The position numbers and the translations under genes were made by a program. Below, one piece after another: positions 16,822-26,060 of a DNA stretch of 64,000 nt (within the stretch, counting starts at the first letter, position 1; the number at the start of each line of letters is the position of its first letter). The notes beneath the pieces are model-generated. The model did no database searches and had not been told where the DNA came from. It worked only from the letters and a program-made list of their open reading frames with translations. Source of the stretch: GCA-2786165 sp964625775 (lineage in GTDB: Bacteria; Pseudomonadota; Gammaproteobacteria; Legionellales; Legionellaceae); assembly GCA_964625775.1 (NCBI GenBank), contig CAZVEH010000001.1, forward strand, positions 1 to 64,000, given 5' to 3'.

Positions 16822-18249
16822 ATGAACTTAATTCCAACCATTCTTTGCGGCGGAGCGGGCTCTCGCTTGTGGCCTGTGTCTCGCGAATTGCATCCCAAAC
16901 CTTTTATTCGTTTGGAAGATGGTCAAAGTTTGTTGCAAAAAGCTTTTTTAAGAGGCGCGTGTTTGCCCAATGTCGCTGAAGTGCTGACGGTGACTAATCG
17001 TGAACTGTATTTCAAAATGGATGAAGAGTTCACAGCCATCAATACAAACAAACTGCCTACTACGTTTATTCTTGAACCGTTTGGCCGGAACACGGCAGCC
17101 GCTATTGCGATGTCGGCTTTGTATATTGCCGCAGCTTATGACGATGAAACCTTGATGTTGGTATTAGCGGCCGACCATTTGATTAGCGATCAGGAGGCGT
17201 TCCAATCTGCGGTGAGCAAGGCCACCGAATTGGCGCTGAAGGGGCAGTTGGTTACTTTTGGTATTGCGCCGCATGAACCTAATACGGGATATGGCTATAT
17301 CGAGGCATCAGGGGATCGTGTGTTGCGGTTTGTGGAGAAGCCCACGTTAGAATTGGCCGAAACTTACCTGGCTTCCGGAAAATTTCTTTGGAATTCCGGG
17401 ATGTTCTTATTTACAGCAAAGACTATTTTAGCGGCCATGGAAGACTGTTGCCCTGATATTTTAACGGCAGCAAAAGCGTGTTTTTCCGCATCACGTACCA
17501 TGCACTCAGATGCAGCACAACAAATCTTATTACATGAGGCGTCCTTTGGTTTGATTGCGGATGATTCTATTGATTATGCCGTCATGGAAAAAGCCAAAAA
17601 AGTGTCCGTGGTTGCGTGTGATATGGGGTGGACCGATGTGGGATCTTGGACGGTGTTGGGTGATTTAATTGCCCCAGATCCTTTGGGTAACCGTATTTCA
17701 GGTCAAGTCTGTTTGCATGACGTGACCAATTGTACTATTTCCAGCGACAGTCGTTTGATTGGTGCTGTGGGTTTGGATCATCTACTGATCATTGATACGC
17801 CAGATGCCTTATTGGTGGCCGATCAAGCTCGTGCTCAGGATGTGAAACATATTTATGCGCAATTAAAAAAAGAAGATCATGACGTGCATAAAATACATCG
17901 TACGGTGCATCGTCCTTGGGGGTCCTATACGATTTTGGAAGAAAGTCCTAGCTTTAAAATCAAACGGATCGTGGTCAAACCCCAAGCGAGTTTGAGTTTA
18001 CAAATGCATCATCATCGTTCCGAACACTGGATTGTGGTAAGCGGTATGGCTGAAGTGGTCAATGGCGAAGAGCTTTTTTTGGTAGCAACCAATCAATCTA
18101 CTTATATTCCCGCGGGCCACAAACATCGTTTACGTAATCCAGGGGTTTTAGATTTGGTGATGATTGAAGTGCAATCCGGACAATATTTGGGAGAAGATGA
18201 TATTGTTCGTTTCGAAGACAGTTATGGACGCGTAGAAGAATTGGTTTGA
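16822..18249 (+). CDS. manC: Mannose-1-phosphate guanylyltransferase / mannose-6-phosphate isomerase
   Basis: This bifunctional type II enzyme makes GDP-mannose for surface polysaccharide. The nucleotidyltransferase signature GGAGSRLWPVSRELHPKPF is near 9-27, with ADHLI near 120 and FVEKP near 175. The C-terminal cupin carries isomerase motifs RPWGSYTIL, LQMHHHRSEHWIVV and YIPAGHKHRL. The start at 16822 is preferred over the ATG at 16816 because only it has proper spacing (7 bases) from GGAG. No mannose-using partner genes are adjacent. The gene stands alone between two long palindromes. Confidence 0.92.
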   Translation: MNLIPTILCGGAGSRLWPVSRELHPKPFIRLEDGQSLLQKAFLRGACLPNVAEVLTVTNRELYFKMDEEFTAINTNKLPTTFILEPFGRNTAAAIAMSALYIAAAYDDETLMLVLAADHLISDQEAFQSAVSKATELALKGQLVTFGIAPHEPNTGYGYIEASGDRVLRFVEKPTLELAETYLASGKFLWNSGMFLFTAKTILAAMEDCCPDILTAAKACFSASRTMHSDAAQQILLHEASFGLIADDSIDYAVMEKAKKVSVVACDMGWTDVGSWTVLGDLIAPDPLGNRISGQVCLHDVTNCTISSDSRLIGAVGLDHLLIIDTPDALLVADQARAQDVKHIYAQLKKEDHDVHKIHRTVHRPWGSYTILEESPSFKIKRIVVKPQASLSLQMHHHRSEHWIVVSGMAEVVNGEELFLVATNQSTYIPAGHKHRLRNPGVLDLVMIEVQSGQYLGEDDIVRFEDSYGRVEELV

Positions 18250-18251
18250 TG

Positions 18252-18416
18252 ATATACTCTCCACTAATGAGTTTTCGGATTGTATGCTATCGCTTTTTCC
18301 GTCTATTGCGTCCAAAAAGATTTGCAATAGAATCGCTATTACGCATCTTTTTGGACGCAATAGACGAAAAAATCAAGTCGCCTACAAAACCGAAAACTCA
18401 TTAGTGAAGAGTATAT
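18252..18416. repeat. Long nested palindrome covering the rep start site
   Basis: Outer arms 18252-18278 and 18390-18416 are inverted repeats (26 of 27). Inner arms 18300-18321 and 18345-18366 are perfect over 22 bases (core GTCTATTGCGTCC). The 165-base unit could fold into a single very long hairpin. Its right arm includes the rep ribosome site and the first bases of its ATG (18415). It differs in sequence from the element at 16679. It could be a miniature transposable element or a regulatory/terminator structure. Confidence 0.75.
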
Positions 18417-20403
18417 GTTAAATGCACAGCAAATGGCGGCGGTCCGCTATATTGACGGCCCCCTATTGGTTTTAGCTGGGGCTGGCAGTGGTAAAACTCG
18501 TGTGATTACGCAAAAAATAGCGTATTTAATTGAAGAATGTCAGTATACAGCGTCCCATATTTGCGCCCTGACGTTTACCAATAAAGCAGCAAGAGAAATG
18601 CAGCATCGGCTGACCACCTTATTGCCTGCAAAACGCCGACGCGGCATCGTGGTTTCAACGTTTCATGCGTTAGGCTTGATGATTCTGAAGCGTGAAGCAC
18701 TGCATTGCGGATTGACGGCCAATTTTTCTATTTTTGATGCGGAAGATTGTTTACAAATTCTGCGTGGTTTGGCACCCCCGGGCTCGACCCAAGATCGATC
18801 AATCTTAGAGCAGATTCAGCAGCTGATTTCTTTTTGGAAATCGGAATTATTAGCACCTGATGAAGTACCGCAGAATGCCAATCAGCTTGAGGCGCGATTG
18901 CGATATCAACAGTACCAAACCACCCTTCGTGCCTATAATGCCGTTGATTTCGATGATTTGATTACCTTGCCTGTGAGATTGTTTCAGGAGGTCCCCGAAG
19001 TTTTGGCCTATTGGCAGCAAAAGTTTCGCCATATTTTGGTGGATGAATACCAGGATTCTAACAGCAGCCAGTATCTGTTGCTGGCTGCATTGGTGGGTGG
19101 GCGTGCTCATTTCACTGCGGTGGGCGATGATGATCAATCTATTTATGCTTGGCGTGGGGCAAAACCAGAAAACTTACAACAATTACAGCGTGACTACCCG
19201 CAATTAAACATTATTACCTTGGAACAAAATTATCGTTCCACAGGGCAGATTTTACATTTGGCCAATCAGTTGATTGCGCATAATCCCAAACCGTTTCCTA
19301 AAAAGCTATGGTCGGAATATGGGTTGGGCGATCCTGTGCGCGTATTGTCTTGCAAAGATGAGCAGGACGAGGCGGAGTTAGTCATTGCTGATCTGATCAG
19401 TCATAAACTACGCCATGGGCGTGCATTTGGTGATTATGCTATTTTATATCGGGGCAATCATCAATCACGTCTTTTTGAAACCGTATTGCGGTCACAAGGT
19501 ATTCCCTACCGAATCAGCGGCGGACAGTCCTGGTTTGCCCGTACTGAGGTCAAAGATTGGTTTGCCTACCTCAAGCTATTATGTAACGAAGCAGATGATG
19601 CTGCGTTTTTACGCGCTGTCACCACGCCAAAACGGGGTATTGGTGATACGACCTTGACCAGTTTAGGTGATTATGCCAAATCTCGTAATCAACCGTTGTT
19701 TCAATGTGCTGATCATTTGGCATTAGCCGAGCATGTTGCCGATAAACCGCGTGCGTTACTACAGCACTTTAAACAAACCATCTTCGGATTCAAACAGCGT
19801 ATGCAAACGGAGTCTGTGACTAGCGTATTGCGTGAAATGGTCGAAGTTTTTGGGTATGAGGCGCATCTTTATGAGCAAAGTGATAACCCTCAGCAAGCGC
19901 AAAAGCGTATGGACAATGTGTGGCAATTATTGGATTGGGTAGGATCACTGTTGGAGAAAAAACCAGGGTCGACTCTTGCTGATGCAGTATCAACGATGAT
20001 TTTGGTGGATAGATTAGATAATACTGAGGACAGTGAAGCAGACGTGATTCAATTGATGACCCTGCATGCGGCGAAAGGGTTAGAATTTCCGTGCGTGTAT
20101 TTGGTGGGCCTTGAGGAAGGCATTTTGCCGCATCATGTCAGTATTGATACCCATCAAATTGAAGAAGAACGCCGCTTGGCGTATGTGGGTATTACGCGTG
20201 CCAGACAAGTACTCACCATGAGCTTAGCGCGTCGTCGTCGTCGCGGTGGAGAAACTGTTGCCAGTTTACCCAGTCGTTTTTTAGAAGAATTACCCCAGGA
20301 CAAATTGGAATGGTTTGGATTAGTGGGCGAAAGGGATGAAACCAAATCCAAAGCCTTAGCCCAATCGCATTTGGCTACCTTAAAGACGTTGTTGGCTAAG
20401 TAA
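18415..20403 (+). CDS. rep: ATP-dependent DNA helicase Rep
   Basis: This superfamily 1A 3'-5' helicase assists replication past protein blocks. At 662 residues it is close to E. coli Rep. Motif I is AGAGSGKTRVIT near 22-33, motif Ia LTFTNKAAREM near 51, motif II VDEYQDSN near 210, motif III GDDDQSIYAWRGA near 238-250, motif IV LEQNYRSTG near 272, motif V VIQLMTLHAAKGLEFPCVYL near 546, and motif VI EEERRLAYVGITRAR near 583. The N-terminal LNAQQMAAVRYIDGP matches the Q motif of Rep. The start codon lies within the right arm of a long palindrome with only a weak GAAGAG ribosome site. Confidence 0.93.
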   Translation: MLNAQQMAAVRYIDGPLLVLAGAGSGKTRVITQKIAYLIEECQYTASHICALTFTNKAAREMQHRLTTLLPAKRRRGIVVSTFHALGLMILKREALHCGLTANFSIFDAEDCLQILRGLAPPGSTQDRSILEQIQQLISFWKSELLAPDEVPQNANQLEARLRYQQYQTTLRAYNAVDFDDLITLPVRLFQEVPEVLAYWQQKFRHILVDEYQDSNSSQYLLLAALVGGRAHFTAVGDDDQSIYAWRGAKPENLQQLQRDYPQLNIITLEQNYRSTGQILHLANQLIAHNPKPFPKKLWSEYGLGDPVRVLSCKDEQDEAELVIADLISHKLRHGRAFGDYAILYRGNHQSRLFETVLRSQGIPYRISGGQSWFARTEVKDWFAYLKLLCNEADDAAFLRAVTTPKRGIGDTTLTSLGDYAKSRNQPLFQCADHLALAEHVADKPRALLQHFKQTIFGFKQRMQTESVTSVLREMVEVFGYEAHLYEQSDNPQQAQKRMDNVWQLLDWVGSLLEKKPGSTLADAVSTMILVDRLDNTEDSEADVIQLMTLHAAKGLEFPCVYLVGLEEGILPHHVSIDTHQIEEERRLAYVGITRARQVLTMSLARRRRRGGETVASLPSRFLEELPQDKLEWFGLVGERDETKSKALAQSHLATLKTLLAK

Positions 20404-20446
20404 TAGGAAAAAGCTGCCCCCAAAAGCTCATTCTTAATTCACAAAA

Positions 20447-21490
20447 TTATTTCGGACTGTTTTGGGAAGGACGTTCACCAGTTGGCGCTGATGATTTCTC
20501 CATGCTCTTCCTTACATCTACTGAGGGTTTAGCCGCTGTGTTTGACAGTGGGGTGATCGTGATTTTGCGCGCAGTCCCCTGCTGGGGTTGCGTAACCCCT
20601 GGCCCGGAAGTTAAGCCCTGTTTCGCAGTTCGCGCCGCTTTTATTTCGTTGAGCCTATCTTTATTTGAAGCTAACATGTCACCGCGTTCTACCGTATTTT
20701 GTTTAATCTCCTTCACTTCCTGTTTCGTTTCAGCAAGAAGTGCGGTGTTTTCATCATGATGTGCTTGTATTTGAGGAACCTTGCTTTCCAGGTAGTCCCT
20801 CAATTCGGTCATTCTTTGTACTTCTTCTATAAGCGCGGCAAGAAGCATTGCGGCAAGATTGACAGCACCGCCACCGCCACCGCCGCCTCCACCGCTACCA
20901 CCTCCACCTAAGCCGAAGCCACCACCACCTGGATTACAAGCTTCAAATATTCTTTGCCTGACCTCGTTACAGTCATTTCTGATTGTAGTGCAGTTTTCAA
21001 GCACTCTGTTCGAGTTGGTCGAGCATTTTTGCAAACGCTCTCGATCGGTTTGAAGTTCGGTGCGTGCCCGAAGCAAGCCTGCTCTCATGTCTTCAAGCTC
21101 TTTAATGAGCGCCAGTTCTTCTGGCGTAGGCGGGTCACTCAGTGCGGCTTGGGCTGCTGCTAATTCGTCCTCAATACTTTGTAGCTGGTCGTCAATTTCT
21201 TTCTTTTGCTTATTAAGCTCTTCTTCTTCTTGTGATATTTCCGCGGATAATCCCGTATTTTCTTGTGCATTTCTCTCATTTTCTTCTGTTATTTTTTCAT
21301 TTGTTTTTTCATACTCGATGCATTCAAGGACGACCTGATCCAGTTCCGTAACCAGTTTTTTAGCCAGAGCTTTTTCATCCTCGTCTCCAATGGTCGCTAT
21401 AGCCTCACCCAGTTCCCGTCCATCATTTTTTACGTCTGTAAGATTGCGTGGCAGAGGGTTGCCTTCATCATCATATCTGGGTGGTGCCAT
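20447..21490 (-). CDS. Coiled-coil protein with a polyglycine linker, unknown function
   Basis: This protein is not a member of any family I recognise. Residues about 60-175 are rich in Glu, Lys, Gln and Leu heptads and predict a long coiled coil. A Gly-rich segment with runs of up to nine glycines lies near 188-213 and links to a second helical segment (VNLAAMLLAALIEEVQRM, then 250-290). The C-terminal 55 residues are basic, Thr/Pro/Ser-rich and probably disordered. There is no signal peptide. GGGAG precedes the ATG with 7-base spacing, so the start is sound. The organisation suits a scaffold or secreted effector. The gene is convergent with rep. Confidence 0.6.
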   Translation of the reverse strand: MAPPRYDDEGNPLPRNLTDVKNDGRELGEAIATIGDEDEKALAKKLVTELDQVVLECIEYEKTNEKITEENERNAQENTGLSAEISQEEEELNKQKKEIDDQLQSIEDELAAAQAALSDPPTPEELALIKELEDMRAGLLRARTELQTDRERLQKCSTNSNRVLENCTTIRNDCNEVRQRIFEACNPGGGGFGLGGGGSGGGGGGGGGAVNLAAMLLAALIEEVQRMTELRDYLESKVPQIQAHHDENTALLAETKQEVKEIKQNTVERGDMLASNKDRLNEIKAARTAKQGLTSGPGVTQPQQGTARKITITPLSNTAAKPSVDVRKSMEKSSAPTGERPSQNSPK

Positions 21491-21864
21491 GGTATATCTC
21501 CCTTAATGAGCACTCATTGTCACTTCTCCCAGGTACACTTGGGAGTATTTTTTACAAAAAAGCATAAACGGAGAGGGATTGGTAGCTCCCCTTGTTCAGT
21601 ATAGTAACTGTTGGGTTTTTTTCAATCTGTAGATGGGTCCAGAGTTGCGTTACTCAATCAAAAATGTTTTTGCGTCTCAGCTCTTTATTATTCTAAATGC
21701 TGCATTAGATGATGGGTATATTGACGGTTTTTTAGAAGTTTTGGAACAGGGTGTGTTTTCTTAAAAACAGGTGATCATGGGGATGATTTTGCCCTGGTCA
21801 TAGACGAAATGCGCGTGTCTAGGCATAATAGGCATCCACTTGCCAGCGTTCGTCTTGGAGCACT
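21491..21864. other. Intergenic region upstream of the lipid operon
   Basis: This 374-base region lies between two divergent genes. It contains a hairpin CTCCCA..TGGGAG at about 21526-21545 followed by a T-rich stretch. A 43-codon ORF at 21633-21764 has no homology I recognise and is bounded by a stop directly upstream. TGATCA at 21772-21777 and GTCATA at 21797-21802 faintly resemble an ECF sigma promoter for the operon. None is secure. Confidence 0.35.
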
Positions 21865-22407
21865 ATGATGTTAAGTTACAAATTCATGGCCACCCTCGCT
21901 GTTTGTATAGTAGCCGTATTATTTCAAGGATGCCGTATGAATCACGTCAAGAATTATGAAAAAAATCACCCTGTTTTGATGATGGAAGACTATTTTACTG
22001 GTCACGTTAAAGGCTATGGTCTAATCCAGAAATACACAGGCGGTGTTCGCCGACGATTTACTGTTGACATGCAGGGGTACTGGACCGGAGATCATGGCAC
22101 CTTAGACGAAGATTTTATTTACGACGATGGAGAAAAACAGCATCGTCAATGGCGATTAACCCGTACTGATGCGCACCATTTTAATGCGGTAGCAGATGAT
22201 GTGACGGGGATTACGCATGGAGAACAATACGGCAATGCGATTCATATGGTTTACGTGCTACAAATCCCTTATAAAGGTAAAACAATCGATGTGACGATGG
22301 ATGATTGGTTATACCGTGTTAATAACCAAGTCGTATTAAATAATGCTGTTATGAAAAAATTCGGTATTCCAATTGGTCGCATTACAGCTAGCTTTTTTAA
22401 GGAGTAA
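21865..22407 (+). CDS. DUF3833-family lipoprotein
   Basis: The 180-residue protein begins with a hydrophobic signal segment ending in LFQGC (lipobox Cys23), so it is probably a lipoprotein. The rest matches the DUF3833 pattern as I know it: EDYFTGHVKGYGLIQ, RRFTVDMQGYW, DFIYDDGEKQHRQWRL and DWLYRVNNQVVLNNAVMKKFG. The family typically accompanies fatty-acid modification genes like those that follow. It is the first gene of the operon. Its last codons include the AAGGAG ribosome site of the desaturase gene. Confidence 0.8.
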   Translation: MMLSYKFMATLAVCIVAVLFQGCRMNHVKNYEKNHPVLMMEDYFTGHVKGYGLIQKYTGGVRRRFTVDMQGYWTGDHGTLDEDFIYDDGEKQHRQWRLTRTDAHHFNAVADDVTGITHGEQYGNAIHMVYVLQIPYKGKTIDVTMDDWLYRVNNQVVLNNAVMKKFGIPIGRITASFFKE

Positions 22408-22412
22408 TCAAT

Positions 22413-23327
22413 TTGAGGCTCGGTTCTTTGTTTTTGGCGTTATGGGCATGGTTTGATAACGATACAGCTGAAAAAATGCTCGTATCAAACCGCTTTACCC
22501 TTTGGCGTGCAATTCCATTTATACTCTTGCATCTTGGTTGTCTTGTTGTGTATTGGGTAGGTGTTAGCAAGGCTGCTATCTTTACCGCAATCGGGCTATA
22601 TTGTTTTCGCATGTTTTGTATAACGGGCTTTTATCATCGCTATTTTTCTCATAAAACCTTTAAAATGAATCGCATTTGGCAATTTATTTTTGCCTTCTTG
22701 GGCGCAACTGCGGGCCAGCGCGGGCCTTTATGGTGGGCGAGTCATCATAGATGCCATCATAGGCAAGCTGATACCCAGCACGATCCCCATTCACCGCAGC
22801 ATGCCGGATTTATCTGGAGTCATATTGGCTGGTTTTTTTCTTCCGATGCCTTTAGCACCAATTATAAAACGGTGTCGGATTTAGTTAAATTTCCAGAACT
22901 CGTATGGTTAAATCGTTATGATATTATCCCACCATTACTACTGCTGATCACCTTATATGCACTGGGAGAATGCTTGTATTATAATGCACCAGAGATGCAT
23001 ACATCGGGCACACAGTTGGTTGTCTGGGGGTTTTTTATTTCAACGGTATTTGTATTTCATGCCACGAGCAGCATTAATTCTCTCTCTCATCAATGGGGTT
23101 ATCGGGATTTTGATACGCCTGACCAAAGTCGCAATAATTTTTTCCTTGCGTTAATGACACTTGGGGAAGGATGGCATAATAACCATCATTTTTATCCCAA
23201 CTCGGTTCGTCAAGGATTTCGTTGGTGGCAAATAGACGTAACCTTTTATATGCTTTGGTTTTTATCAAAAATAGGTATCATTCATGACCTGCGACCTGTG
23301 GATATGGGGCGAGGAAAAATACGATGA
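22413..23327 (+). CDS. Acyl-CoA/acyl-lipid delta-9-type fatty acid desaturase
   Basis: This membrane di-iron desaturase introduces a double bond in fatty acyl chains. The three histidine boxes are present: HRYFSH (75-80), HHRCHH (111-116) and HNNHH near 255. Hydrophobic pairs at 32-72, 88-105 and 168-215 fit a four-helix membrane protein. The start codon is TTG at 22413, with AAGGAG 8 bases upstream and none for the later ATG at 22444. The stop overlaps the next gene (ATGA). Its product would be the unsaturated substrate for the downstream methylating enzyme. Confidence 0.88.
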   Translation: MRLGSLFLALWAWFDNDTAEKMLVSNRFTLWRAIPFILLHLGCLVVYWVGVSKAAIFTAIGLYCFRMFCITGFYHRYFSHKTFKMNRIWQFIFAFLGATAGQRGPLWWASHHRCHHRQADTQHDPHSPQHAGFIWSHIGWFFSSDAFSTNYKTVSDLVKFPELVWLNRYDIIPPLLLLITLYALGECLYYNAPEMHTSGTQLVVWGFFISTVFVFHATSSINSLSHQWGYRDFDTPDQSRNNFFLALMTLGEGWHNNHHFYPNSVRQGFRWWQIDVTFYMLWFLSKIGIIHDLRPVDMGRGKIR

Positions 23328-24061
23328 AAACCCATGTGTGGATCACTGGTGCTTCTTCAGGGATTGGTAAAGCTGTAGCACTTGAAATGGCAGCCCGAGG
23401 CTATGACTTGATTATTTCTGGCCGTAACCAAGATGCGTTGCAACAAGTGGCTGATCAAACAGGCGCTTATGTGCTCGCCTTTGATGCCACCGACAGGCAA
23501 GCAAATATGGATGCAGCCAAAGATCTCAATCAACGCTATGAATGCATTGATATTGTTTTTTTTAATGCGGGCAATTGTGAATATGTTGATGTGCATGCAT
23601 TTAAAAGTGATGTTTTTGAACGCATGATGAAAACCAACTTCTTAAGTATGGTTTACGGTGTCGAAGCAGTCCTTCCCTTATTAAGAGCTTCTAAAAGCCC
23701 ACAGTTGGTTGGCATGAGTAGTGCGGTTGCTTTTCTAGGTCTTCCCCGTTCAGAAGCTTATGGTGCAAGCAAAGCAGCCATACGTAATTTTTTACAGGGC
23801 TTACGCGTATCGTTGTCTAGAGAAAACATAGCCGTGTCTATTGTTTATCCAGGTTTTGTCAAAACGCCTTTAACCCAGAAAAATGACTTCCCAATGCCCA
23901 TGCTAATTACCGCTGAACAAGCAGCAAAAGCAATCGTAAGGGGAATAGAAAAGAAAAAGTGTGATATTTACGCCCCTGTTTTTTTTGTGTTTATCACTCG
24001 ATTTATCAGTATGCTACCCTCGAAAATGAGCAGCCACCTTCTAAAATTACTCTTAAGGTAA
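23324..24061 (+). CDS. Short-chain dehydrogenase/reductase
   Basis: A classical SDR of 245 residues. The cofactor loop TGASSGIG is at 8-15, followed by the central FNAGN motif, the catalytic Ser in MSSAVAF, and YGASK (Tyr and Lys) near 147-151. The PGFVKTPLT segment is typical. It overlaps the desaturase stop by 4 bases and ends 2 bases before the flavin oxidase. In related operons this SDR accompanies the cyclopropane synthase; the substrate is unknown but probably lipid. Confidence 0.85.
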   Translation: MKTHVWITGASSGIGKAVALEMAARGYDLIISGRNQDALQQVADQTGAYVLAFDATDRQANMDAAKDLNQRYECIDIVFFNAGNCEYVDVHAFKSDVFERMMKTNFLSMVYGVEAVLPLLRASKSPQLVGMSSAVAFLGLPRSEAYGASKAAIRNFLQGLRVSLSRENIAVSIVYPGFVKTPLTQKNDFPMPMLITAEQAAKAIVRGIEKKKCDIYAPVFFVFITRFISMLPSKMSSHLLKLLLR

Positions 24062-24063
24062 CT

Positions 24064-25308
24064 ATGCGTATTGCAATTATTGGCAGTGGTATTTCTGGAT
24101 TAACAAGTGCTTATTACCTCCATAAACGAGGACATGATGTATCTGTTTTTGAGGCATCGGATTACGTCGGTGGACATACCCATACCATTCATGTTGCAAC
24201 CGCAGATCAAGATTATGCCATTGACACTGGTTTCATAGTATTTAATTATGAAACTTACCCTAACTTCACGCATCTTTTGCATGAGCTAAAAGTTGATATT
24301 CAAGATACGGACATGAGTTTTAGTGTTTATGATCCCAAACAGAATTTTCAATATTCAGGAGGCTCTTTAAATGGTTTGTTTGCCGACCGACGAAATCTGT
24401 TTAGTTTTAAGTTTTATCATTTGTTGAAAGAAATCCGTCGTTTTCATCGCTTGGCAAACATGGTATTGGGTTCCATGAATACCACAACGACCTTAGAACA
24501 TTTTCTTAAACAACATCAGTTTCAAACACATTTTGGTGAGTTGTATTTATACCCGCTGATTTCAGCGCTTTGGTCTTCCCCTAGAGATGTTATTGGTGCG
24601 ATGCCAATTTTTTTTGTTGCTCATTTTTTTAAGAATCACGCATTATTGAAGATGCTGCCGGATATTTCTTGGAAGGTAGTTAAACAGGGCTCTTCTCGTT
24701 ATATTTCGCCTTTAATTCAAGCCTTTAAAGAACAAGTCTATGTGAACACGGCTGTTGTGAATCTACGCCGCGAGGCCCTGGGTTTTAATTTATATCATGA
24801 GAAAGGCGAGATTGGTCATTTTGATGCTGTGGTGGTCGCCACACACAGTGACCAAGCTTTGAGATTACTGGATAAACCTACTCCACTAGAATGGGAGATT
24901 CTGTCGTCTTTTTCGTATGAGGATAATGATGTCATCCTTCACCAAGATGAAACATTAATGCCATCGTCTCGCAGAGCTTGGGCAAGTTGGAACTATAGGA
25001 TTTCATCGGAAAACCATGCCGTTTTGACCTACAATATGAATAAATTACAAAGCATTTCAGAGTCAGTTCCTTTTTTAGTCTCGCTCAATGCCGCTAATAT
25101 CATTAATCCTGAAAAAATAATTCAGCGTTTTTCCTATAGTCATCCCCAATACACGCTAGCCAGTCTTGCAGCTCAATCACGCCAACAGGAGCTCAATGCG
25201 CAGTCAGGGATTTATTTTTGCGGGGCTTATTGGGGATTTGGGTTTCACGAAGATGGCGTCAACAGTGCTCTGGCTGTATGCCGACATTTGGCCGAGCACT
25301 ATGGATAG
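24064..25308 (+). CDS. FAD-dependent amine-oxidase-family oxidoreductase
   Basis: The N-terminal dinucleotide-binding motif GSGISGLTSAYYLHKRGHDV is at 7-26, followed by E35 of the second strand and the GGHTHT loop. The C-terminal FAD-contact segment GIYFCGAYWGFGFHEDGVNSAL is near 388-409. At 414 residues it matches the family usually annotated as NAD/FAD-binding protein next to cyclopropane-fatty-acyl synthase. Known relatives take part in fatty-acid modification. It overlaps DUF1365 by 8 bases. Confidence 0.83.
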   Translation: MRIAIIGSGISGLTSAYYLHKRGHDVSVFEASDYVGGHTHTIHVATADQDYAIDTGFIVFNYETYPNFTHLLHELKVDIQDTDMSFSVYDPKQNFQYSGGSLNGLFADRRNLFSFKFYHLLKEIRRFHRLANMVLGSMNTTTTLEHFLKQHQFQTHFGELYLYPLISALWSSPRDVIGAMPIFFVAHFFKNHALLKMLPDISWKVVKQGSSRYISPLIQAFKEQVYVNTAVVNLRREALGFNLYHEKGEIGHFDAVVVATHSDQALRLLDKPTPLEWEILSSFSYEDNDVILHQDETLMPSSRRAWASWNYRISSENHAVLTYNMNKLQSISESVPFLVSLNAANIINPEKIIQRFSYSHPQYTLASLAAQSRQQELNAQSGIYFCGAYWGFGFHEDGVNSALAVCRHLAEHYG

Positions 25309-26044
25309 CGCAATCTATACCGGTCTTGTGACCCATAAGCGATATACTAACACTCCTCACCAATTTCAATATCGTGTATTTATGATGTACTTGGACCTGG
25401 ATGAATTAGACGTGTTATTTCGATCGCAGTGGTTTTGGTCTGTAGAAAAAAGGAATATCGCCTCTTTTCAGCGCAAGGATCACCTCGGTGATCCAAATCT
25501 GTCCTTAAAGCAATCCGTCATTGATTTGGTGTATGAGCGTCTCGGATTAGTCCTTGATGGTCCAGTGCGTCTGCTCACTCATTTGCGTTATTGGGGTTAT
25601 TGTTTTAATCCCGTGAGTTTTTATTATTGTTATGATAAAAGTGGCCAGCATTTAGAGGTGATTGTTGCCGAAATTAATAATACACCTTGGGGTGAGCAGC
25701 ATTGCTACGTTTTAAAAATACATCCGGATAGAACTCATCAAGATCATCATCATTTTATTTTTCCAAAAGAATTTCATATTTCGCCTCTCATGCCAATGCA
25801 TCTCACTTATGATTGGTGGTTTAGCGTGCCAAAAAACCAATTGAGTGTGCATATGAATAATATTCAGGATAAAAAAAAATTATTTACCGCCAACCTAAAT
25901 TTGGAAAAAAAGAATTTAAATAGTCAACATCTAGCGCATGCTTTAATTCATTACCCCTTCATGACGGGTAAGGTTATCGGCGCTATTTATTGGCAATCCT
26001 TGCGTACTTGGCTCAAAGGCGCACCGTTTTATTCTCATCCATAG
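25301..26044 (+). CDS. DUF1365 family protein
   Basis: With the start at 25301 (overlapping the upstream stop) the product has 247 residues; the earlier in-frame start at 25166 lies inside the oxidase gene. Family features are YTGLVTHKRYTNTPHQFQYR at the start, the VRLLTHLRYWGYCFNPVSFY block, and EINNTPWGEQHCYVL. DUF1365 has no proven reaction, but almost always sits next to the flavin oxidase and cyclopropane synthase. Confidence 0.83.
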   Translation: MDSAIYTGLVTHKRYTNTPHQFQYRVFMMYLDLDELDVLFRSQWFWSVEKRNIASFQRKDHLGDPNLSLKQSVIDLVYERLGLVLDGPVRLLTHLRYWGYCFNPVSFYYCYDKSGQHLEVIVAEINNTPWGEQHCYVLKIHPDRTHQDHHHFIFPKEFHISPLMPMHLTYDWWFSVPKNQLSVHMNNIQDKKKLFTANLNLEKKNLNSQHLAHALIHYPFMTGKVIGAIYWQSLRTWLKGAPFYSHP

Positions 26045-26060
26045 CACCCATGAGGCCCCA

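Noticed and set aside
20859..21338. Proline-rich and serine-rich plus-strand ORFs
   Set aside because: They are antisense shadows of the polyglycine and coiled-coil codons of the minus-strand gene.
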